This document shows positions 1 through 4,558 of a stretch of 5,916 bases of DNA, in pieces. Within the stretch, counting starts at the first letter, position 1, and each line of letters starts with the position of its first letter. Origin of the DNA: GCA-2748575 sp033722575 (GTDB lineage: Bacteria; Pseudomonadota; Gammaproteobacteria; Pseudomonadales; Ketobacteraceae); NCBI GenBank assembly GCA_033722575.1, contig JAWVYU010000329.1, forward strand, positions 1-5,916. Direction: 5' to 3'. The notes beneath the pieces were generated by a model. That model made no database searches, had not been told where the DNA came from, and worked only from the letters and a program-made list of their open reading frames with translations. Position numbers and translations under genes: made by a program.

Positions 1-442
1 AGGCCCGCGACACCTGTGCCGCCAGCATGTTCTGGAGAGTGCCCCCCAGGGTGCTCTGGTTGTAATCCGACGGACTCATCAGGCGATCGCCGTATTCGTT
101 ATCGCCGCCCGCCGCGAACACACCCACCCGCGACGAGGTCAGCCGTGCCTGACCAATAGCCTCCAGAGACATCTGCAGAAACAGCCGGGTTTGCGGATCC
201 ATGCCTGTGGCCAGCTCATCACTCACGCCAAATGCGGGGCCGTCAAACAGTTCGATATCCTCAAGAAAGGCACCCCAGGGACGTTGGCCGTTGATCAGCC
301 GGGCATCGTTGCCCGCAATCAGGCGCCAGCGTTTGTCCGACATGGGAGCAAACGTGGTTTCCCCGGCTTCCATTCGCTGTGCCAGGGTTGCCAGGTCCGA
401 GGCTCCCGGGTAGCGCAGCCCGACCCCAACAACAGCAATATC
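1..442 (-). other. Domain: ketosynthase, N-terminal part only
   Basis: The KS begins at residue 1014 with DIAVVGVGLRYPGA, the standard KS opening. It continues with WGAFLEDIELFD and then MDPQTRLFLQ (1094-1103), matching the MDPQQRLLLE signature. The window ends near AAQVSRA, which matches the AGRIS-like motif that precedes the catalytic cysteine, so neither Cys nor the two His can be seen. The fold signature is clear but the sequence is divergent: the usual FFGIS is AFGVS, and the loop between the W-x-L segment and the FLED strand looks short. Activity (condensing or inactive) is unknown from this fragment. Confidence 0.88.
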
Positions 443-3400
443 TGTGTCACTGACAGGTTGCTGCCCGGCAGAATGTTGCGCGTCTTCCGCTGATGCCGGC
501 TGTGGTGGCGTTGCAACGCCTAGTTCAGGCGATACAGGTGCTACATCATCAGACACCACGTCATCGGGCACTGCGAAACCTTTGGCCCGCAGGGCATCTG
601 CCATCTGCTGAATGGTATTTTTGGTAATCAGCCAGCTGGGGTTGAGGGGCCGCTGAAAAACCTGTTCGAGACCATCATGAATCCTCAGGGCTTTTAACGA
701 AGTGCCGCCAAGATCCTGAAAACTGTGCTGCCACTGTTGCGCCGTAATGACGATACCCAGTACGTCGCTCCACAGATCTGCCACCAGGGCTTCAAGGGTG
801 GAGTCCGCCGGCGGGCGCGCCTCGGCTTGTGGTGCAGAAACGGAAAACGTCAGGCGCTCCTGCCAGTTGCCACTGGCGTAGGCAGTGGCCATGGCAATGC
901 GTTTGATTTTACCGCTGGTGGTTTTCAGGTATTCGCGGCGCGGCAGGCTGACGCAGCGGCCCACAGCCACCCCCATCTGACGCTGTATTTCGTTGTGAAT
1001 TTTGCGCAGGTTTTCCAGCACGGTGTCATCGCCGGCACCCAGCACATCAGCAAACACCACCACATCCGCAGCACCCTGATGGCTGAACGGATCCACAACC
1101 GCAGCACAGCCACCGGTTTTTACACAATCCAGGGCTTCCACCAGCGCATCAATATCATTCAGAAAATAATTCTTGCCGCCGGCATAAAATACTTCATCGG
1201 CGCGCCCCATCAGATAAAGTTCACCCTGAATCAGCATGCCAAGATCCCGGGATCTGAACCAGCCGGCATCATCCACAGCGGCAACAAATGCCTGCCCTTT
1301 CCAGTAGCCCCGGCTGACATTGGGGCCACGGAAACGGACATAACCCAGATGCCCGTCGGGCAACAGGCCGTTATGCTCATCCACGATTTCCAGTTGCAGG
1401 TCCGGCACGGGCAAACCCAGACTGATCATGGTCATGCCGGTGCTGCCGGTTGCTTCTGATACCGCGCTGCCCAGCATCAGAGTGCGCCGCGCAAAGCTTT
1501 GCGCCCGGTACTTGGAATGATGAGGCTTGAACGTGATCGCCAGGGAAGCCTCTGCCATGCCGTAGGCCGGAGTGAGGCAGTCCGGGTTCAAGCCCATAGG
1601 CGCAAGAAACTGCTCCACATCGTCCATGGTGGCCACCTGAATGGGTTCTGCCCCCACGATCACACTGGTCAGATGGCTCAGATCCATCTGTTGCGCCCGG
1701 GCTTTGCGTGCCGCTGACTTTGCCCAGCGCACAATATTTTTCAGGGCGCTGTTGGTAATACCGGATTTGGTAATGCCGTAGCGGGTTACCAGTGCCGGCC
1801 ACAGGCCGGGCGATTTCATAAACTGAACCGGATGAATCTGGTACTGGCTGGAACCGTTAATGATGGGCGTGAGGTGGTAACCGATCATGCCCATATCATG
1901 ATGCAGCGGCATCCAGTTAAGAAAACGGTCTTCCGGTGTGCCCTGACAGGCCGCAATCATCTGCTGTGCATTGGCAAGAATATTGCCATGGGTAAGGGAA
2001 ATTCCCTTGGGGTCACCGGTGGACCCCGAACTGAACTGTATCAGCGCTTCATCGGAAGCCTTTACCACCGGCAGCGGCACGTGGCTCAGGTCGGCACCGT
2101 CGAGGGATTCCACACTGGCCAGATGGGCTGTTTCCAGTTGCGGCTGTTCATTGTGCAGAGCAGCCAGCCCTGGCAAGTGCTCCTGCGGTGTGAGCAGCAG
2201 CGCATCCGGCAGCGCCACACTGATCTTGCGCAAGCGCCGGGCTTCTTCACTGTCATTACCAGGCGCACCGGCAAAAGCCAAAATCACCGGCACCTTGCCA
2301 CTGTAAATACTGGCCCAGAACCAGGTCAGGGTTTCTCCGATTTCCGGGAAGTAAAGCAATACGTAACGCTGCCCGGGAAAAGCGGCTATTAACTGGCGTG
2401 CCTTCTGTCTGGCCTGCTCCGCCAGCTCCCCGTAGGTCAGGGTGTGCAGCGCGCCGTCAAAGCCTACGATATTCAAGGCAGCCAACGGATCAGATTGTGC
2501 CAGGGTTTCCAGAGCCCAGGGCAGCGTACCCTTTTCACCTGTTTCACTTGCGGTTGTTTCAGTGCCGGCATAGACGTTACCGTAATAATCCACCAGCGCC
2601 GGAGTCCACTGGCGCGTACTGACAAACACCGGGTGATTCAACACTTCCTGAAAAAAGGGTATTTCAGTGAATTCCTCGCAGCTGAGCCAGGAGCCGGACG
2701 CCGGATGCAATCGCTTCATAAAACGTTCGCAGGTATCCAGGCCAAAAAAATTCTGGTAGTTGAAGCTGAGCAACAGAAAAAACTCTTTGCCCAGGGACTT
2801 CAGCTCCGCCGGTGACAGCGCACAGGCTTCGAGGTAGGCCTGATCGGTACGGACATGCTCCGCCTCCTCGTTGCGATGGCATTCATGGGCCCGGTACCAG
2901 AGCGGATGAATACAGTCTGCAAATGGAATCAGTTTGTCGTGCAGGTAAACCGTAAAGTTCTCAAAGAACAGGGTATAAAGCCAGATAAGGAACTGATGCT
3001 GTTCGATCCGCTCCAGGTCATCCCTCTGGGAGAAAGGAATATTGTAGGCCTGCGGATCGCGGTAGCATTCATCAAAGGCCGCTACCCACTGGGGCTGAGC
3101 CTGTTCAAGTTTTTCCCCCAGGCGCCGGAACAGGCGCACGTGCTTCACCTCTTCCTCAATCAGCAGGGCACTGCTTGGAGTTTGGGAAATTCTGTTTCTG
3201 GAATCCCGGATCAGACCAATAATATCTTTTTCAAAGAACACAAAAATACGGGAGATGGCAAGGGCCCAGCACCATTCCAGCTGGCCACGTCGGGTGCTGT
3301 CTTTAAGCAGATCGGGATTGAAGCCGAAAAGATAAAAGAACTCGTCAGTAAAAAACCGGCCCTCATCCAGCGGGATATCCCAGGGGATATCCCGCTCCAG

Positions 3401-3481
3401 ATCAAAGCGGTAATCAATGTTTCGCTGATTCAGCGCCTGCAGGGAAAGGCCTGATGTCGGGATGTTCTGATTAATTGTCAA
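1..3481 (-). CDS. Hybrid loading-module megasynthase: diiron oxygenase - fatty-acyl-AMP ligase - ACP - ketosynthase (3' end beyond window)
   Basis: The frame stays open for 1160 codons from 3481 to base 1 and leaves the window inside a ketosynthase, so the C-terminus is missing. Domain order, numbered from the TTG at 3481: AurF/CylC-like diiron domain (about 20-265), short Thr/Glu/Gly-rich linker (about 302-318), adenylating ligase (about 318-879), carrier protein (about 894-966), linker rich in Pro/Ala/Asp (969-1013), ketosynthase from 1014. FAAL-ACP-KS order is known from lipopeptide loaders such as MycA of mycosubtilin synthesis; the N-terminal diiron domain is the unusual addition. Inferred role: activate a fatty or similar acid, load it on the ACP, oxidise or halogenate it, and pass it to the KS in the cytoplasm. 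An in-frame TAA lies at 3512-3514 and the first ATG is codon 255, past every metal ligand. A GGAG six bases before TTG 3481 decides the start; TTG at 3493 is an alternative. Domain identity is strong, product unknown. Confidence 0.93.
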   Translation of the reverse strand, partial: MTINQNIPTSGLSLQALNQRNIDYRFDLERDIPWDIPLDEGRFFTDEFFYLFGFNPDLLKDSTRRGQLEWCWALAISRIFVFFEKDIIGLIRDSRNRISQTPSSALLIEEEVKHVRLFRRLGEKLEQAQPQWVAAFDECYRDPQAYNIPFSQRDDLERIEQHQFLIWLYTLFFENFTVYLHDKLIPFADCIHPLWYRAHECHRNEEAEHVRTDQAYLEACALSPAELKSLGKEFFLLLSFNYQNFFGLDTCERFMKRLHPASGSWLSCEEFTEIPFFQEVLNHPVFVSTRQWTPALVDYYGNVYAGTETTASETGEKGTLPWALETLAQSDPLAALNIVGFDGALHTLTYGELAEQARQKARQLIAAFPGQRYVLLYFPEIGETLTWFWASIYSGKVPVILAFAGAPGNDSEEARRLRKISVALPDALLLTPQEHLPGLAALHNEQPQLETAHLASVESLDGADLSHVPLPVVKASDEALIQFSSGSTGDPKGISLTHGNILANAQQMIAACQGTPEDRFLNWMPLHHDMGMIGYHLTPIINGSSQYQIHPVQFMKSPGLWPALVTRYGITKSGITNSALKNIVRWAKSAARKARAQQMDLSHLTSVIVGAEPIQVATMDDVEQFLAPMGLNPDCLTPAYGMAEASLAITFKPHHSKYRAQSFARRTLMLGSAVSEATGSTGMTMISLGLPVPDLQLEIVDEHNGLLPDGHLGYVRFRGPNVSRGYWKGQAFVAAVDDAGWFRSRDLGMLIQGELYLMGRADEVFYAGGKNYFLNDIDALVEALDCVKTGGCAAVVDPFSHQGAADVVVFADVLGAGDDTVLENLRKIHNEIQRQMGVAVGRCVSLPRREYLKTTSGKIKRIAMATAYASGNWQERLTFSVSAPQAEARPPADSTLEALVADLWSDVLGIVITAQQWQHSFQDLGGTSLKALRIHDGLEQVFQRPLNPSWLITKNTIQQMADALRAKGFAVPDDVVSDDVAPVSPELGVATPPQPASAEDAQHSAGQQPVSDTDIAVVGVGLRYPGASDLATLAQRMEAGETTFAPMSDKRWRLIAGNDARLINGQRPWGAFLEDIELFDGPAFGVSDELATGMDPQTRLFLQMSLEAIGQARLTSSRVGVFAAGGDNEYGDRLMSPSDYNQSTLGGTLQNMLAAQVSRA
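584..802 (-). other. Domain: acyl carrier protein
   Basis: Residues about 894-966 form a carrier-protein-sized segment. The phosphopantetheine site is DLGGTSLKAL (923-932), with S928 as the attachment serine. The four-helix pattern starts with TLEALVADLWSDVLG, a common ACP opening, and ends with TIQQMADALRAKG, as carrier domains usually do. It lies about 36 residues after the last ligase motif and about 48 before the ketosynthase, so it is placed to receive the acyl group from the ligase and present it to both the diiron domain and the KS. Confidence 0.9.
845..2530 (-). other. Domain: fatty-acyl-AMP ligase-type adenylation domain
   Basis: Residues about 318-879 carry the ANL-superfamily core motifs. 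The phosphate-binding loop is FSSGSTGDPKG (483-493). NWMPLHHDMG (522-531) is the W-x-P-x-HDMG signature typical of FAALs and PKS loading ligases. AYGMAEA (639-645) replaces the YGxTE of ordinary acyl-CoA synthetases. The conserved Asp of the TGDLG motif is D746, here in an unusual SRDLG context, and the A10 lysine is K858 in SGKIK. The domain should make an acyl-adenylate from a carboxylic acid and ATP and hand it to the ACP that follows directly. Substrate chain length is not deducible. An aryl or other acid cannot be excluded, but the motifs favour a fatty acid. Confidence 0.9.
2687..3424 (-). other. Domain: AurF/CylC-like non-haem diiron oxygenase (N-terminal)
   Basis: Residues about 20-265 of the megasynthase form a ferritin-like helical domain. 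Visible metal-ligand patterns are E111-x2-H114 (in IEEEVKH), E174 (in FFENF), and H202-x3-E206-x2-H209 (in HRNEEAEH). The first-helix Glu is probably E84 (FFEKD), with E69 possible. The H-x3-E-x2-H spacing equals that of AurF (H223, E227, H230), and the third His beyond the usual ferritin set is the mark of that family. AurF oxidises an aryl amine to a nitro group; CylC-type relatives chlorinate fatty acyl chains on a carrier protein. Because this domain is followed by an acyl ligase and an ACP, an ACP-bound acyl substrate is the more natural inference. Which reaction it performs cannot be read from the sequence. Confidence 0.82.
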
Positions 3482-3507
3482 GGCTGGCTCCAAAGTCGCC
3501 AGCCCTG
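3479..3507 (-). promoter_or_regulatory. Ribosome binding site within a hairpin that pairs the UUG start codon
   Basis: In the mRNA sense, the ten bases at 3507-3498 (CAGGGCUGGC) can pair with 3488-3479 (GCCAGCCUUG) with one G-U pair, leaving a nine-base loop. The Shine-Dalgarno GGAG (3491-3488) sits mostly in the loop, and the UUG start (3481-3479) is the foot of the stem. As drawn, the start codon is paired, which would lower initiation unless the stem is opened. The structure is seen directly; a regulatory role is inference. No U-run follows, so it is not a typical terminator. Confidence 0.55.
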
Positions 3508-3531
3508 GCGATTACTACAGCATGTCCCTTG

Positions 3532-3541
3532 CTATTAATAG
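3532..3541. repeat. 10-bp perfect palindrome CTATTAATAG
   Basis: A perfect ten-base palindrome lies just downstream of the proximal TATAAT, over its expected transcription start. It could be a small operator. In AT-rich sequence such a palindrome can also occur by chance, so the weight is low. Confidence 0.25.
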
Positions 3542-3542
3542 T

Positions 3543-3548
3543 ATTATA
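3543..3548 (-). promoter_or_regulatory. Candidate -10 box, proximal (TATAAT)
   Basis: A perfect TATAAT hexamer faces the megasynthase, in AT-rich sequence, and would give a leader of about 55 bases. No hexamer resembling TTGACA is found at 15-19 bases upstream, and there is no TG extension. If used, it probably needs an activator. Supported only by the hexamer and its position. Confidence 0.35.
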
Positions 3549-3581
3549 AAGACCCCGGTTCGCAACTTAGCACGATGGTTC

Positions 3582-3587
3582 ATTATA
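3582..3587 (-). promoter_or_regulatory. Candidate -10 box, distal (TATAAT)
   Basis: A second perfect TATAAT within an identical TTTATAAT octamer, 39 bases upstream of the proximal one. It would start transcription near 3575, giving a leader of about 94 bases. The -35 region at 3605-3611 is a poor match to consensus and coincides with one half of the inverted repeat at 3602-3637, consistent with activator dependence. Confidence 0.38.
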
Positions 3588-3601
3588 AAATCCCGAAATT
3601 G

Positions 3602-3637
3602 GATAACGTAATTCACCTTTCGTTTATTTTCGTTATC
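3602..3637. promoter_or_regulatory. Inverted repeat GATAACG-N22-CGTTATC, possible operator
   Basis: Perfect seven-base arms at 3602-3608 and 3631-3637 with a 22-base spacer. The right part also holds two TTTCGTT copies at 3618 and 3628, ten bases (one helical turn) apart. Relative to the distal -10 box, the repeat centre falls near -45, where class II activators bind. No named regulator consensus is recognised, so this is a structural observation with an inferred role. Confidence 0.35.
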
Positions 3638-3690
3638 TTGTGTAATTGAAAACATTTTCCTGAGACCAAACCCTGCGGCGCCAGTCACTT

Positions 3691-4542
3691 TCAGAACTTC
3701 GGCGACGGCGGAAACAGCTCATTGCGCCTGGCCTTCAGCTCGTCACACCGGGTAAAGTCATCCGCCACCGGCACCAGGATAATGGGGTTCATACCCGGGT
3801 CCGGGTACTGGTCCGGGTTGTTGGGCTGATCCAGAAAACCCAGTGAGGCCCCGATGACCAGCTGCTCGGATTCATCGATCACGTCCCCTCTCAGGCTGCC
3901 ATCCTGGTAGAGTGTCATGTAGGTTTCATAGATCTCCCGCCGGGCAATATACAGCTCCGCATTGATAAACCCGAACAGACGCATATCCACGGTGACACCG
4001 GGTTTACCATCATGATCGTCATCCCGGATCAGAGGGGAGTTCTTGTCCATGGGCAGCGGCTGGTCCGGATCCCCATCCATGCCCAGCAGGGTGGGTGTCC
4101 GGGGCCGGTACACCTGAACGCCTTCCGCATCCAGCCAGACATCAACAGCCGCCGATCGCGGAATAATGGCCTGGGTGGCTTCATCACTGAAACGGGTGGT
4201 GAAGTTCTGATTGGATTTGTGCTCTGAAAAACAGAAGGTATCACGGGATATCAGCTCCCCGTCTTCAATATCAAAGCGGGTAAACCCATAAGACACAATA
4301 AAGGTATTCAGGGGGCCGTTGGGCGTTTCCCCGGCGTAGGCCACCACATCATAGTGGGCATAGTTGCCCTCTACAGCCTCCATGGCATCCTGCGCCGATG
4401 CGAACTCTGCCGGCGATGCGGGATCTGTCTCCGGCTCATACAGGGGGCTTTCCGGCCAGGGCTTGCTGCCGCCACATCCTGCCAAAACCAGGCAGGCTCC
4501 TGCCAGGGTGGCTTTACAGCCAATATTACTGAAAAGTTTCAT
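3691..4542 (-). CDS. Uncharacterised lipoprotein
   Basis: This 283-residue protein starts with a type II signal peptide: MK, a hydrophobic core and the lipobox L20-A21-G22-C23. Cys23 would be lipidated, and the following G24-G25-S26 lacks an Asp retention signal, so outer-membrane sorting is expected. The mature part has a Pro/Glu-rich stretch (27-45), then a predicted globular region with two cysteines (C104, C266) that could form a disulfide. An Asp-rich loop DDDHDGKPGVTV (174-185) resembles calcium-binding D-x-D-x-DG loops. No known family is recognised, and no enzyme motif is visible. The start is supported by GGAG nine bases before the ATG. It follows the protease by 16 bases on the same strand, so co-transcription is likely. 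A role tied to the protease (inhibitor, chaperone, substrate or calcium-dependent partner) is possible but only inferred from position. Confidence 0.9.
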   Translation of the reverse strand: MKLFSNIGCKATLAGACLVLAGCGGSKPWPESPLYEPETDPASPAEFASAQDAMEAVEGNYAHYDVVAYAGETPNGPLNTFIVSYGFTRFDIEDGELISRDTFCFSEHKSNQNFTTRFSDEATQAIIPRSAAVDVWLDAEGVQVYRPRTPTLLGMDGDPDQPLPMDKNSPLIRDDDHDGKPGVTVDMRLFGFINAELYIARREIYETYMTLYQDGSLRGDVIDESEQLVIGASLGFLDQPNNPDQYPDPGMNPIILVPVADDFTRCDELKARRNELFPPSPKF

Positions 4543-4550
4543 GTTCTGTG

Positions 4551-4558
4551 TCTCCCTC
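4551..4558 (-). promoter_or_regulatory. Ribosome binding site of the lipoprotein gene
   Basis: The mRNA reads GAGGGAGA here, with GGAG nine bases before the ATG at 4542. It begins directly after the protease stop codon TAA (4561-4559), so ribosomes ending the protease arrive at this site. This supports an operon with coupled translation. Confidence 0.7.

Larger units (their letters stand above)
3482..3690. other. Intergenic region between lipoprotein gene and megasynthase gene
   Basis: These 209 bases contain no credible gene. GC is about 33% across 3541-3660 by direct count, far below the flanking genes, which fits a promoter region. It holds the hairpin, two TATAAT boxes, the GATAACG inverted repeat and the palindrome listed separately. 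No GC-rich stem followed by a T-run is seen after the lipoprotein stop, so read-through from the upstream operon into the megasynthase gene cannot be excluded. Confidence 0.8.

Noticed and set aside
725..1459. 244-codon plus-strand open frame opposite the ligase and carrier domains
   Set aside because: It is antisense to a frame with clear domain motifs, its translation shows no recognisable family, and its composition is that expected from a mirrored coding strand.
1377..1802. 141-codon minus-strand frame overlapping the ligase in another frame
   Set aside because: The translation is low-complexity Gly/Arg/His-rich, typical of an off-frame reading of GC-rich coding DNA, and the true frame carries the AYGMAEA motif.
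1832..2392. 186-codon plus-strand open frame
   Set aside because: It lies opposite the ligase core including the FSSGSTG loop, and has no protein motif of its own.
2717..2719. First in-frame ATG (codon 255) as the megasynthase start
   Set aside because: It would remove all diiron ligands, which are conserved in pattern and spacing, so the upstream sequence is clearly translated.
2855..3454. 199-codon plus-strand open frame opposite the diiron domain
   Set aside because: The minus strand here encodes the conserved metal ligands; the plus-strand product is unrecognisable and has no convincing ribosome binding site.
3661..3690. Terminator after the lipoprotein gene
   Set aside because: A GGCGCC palindrome is present, but no stable stem with a following T-run can be drawn.
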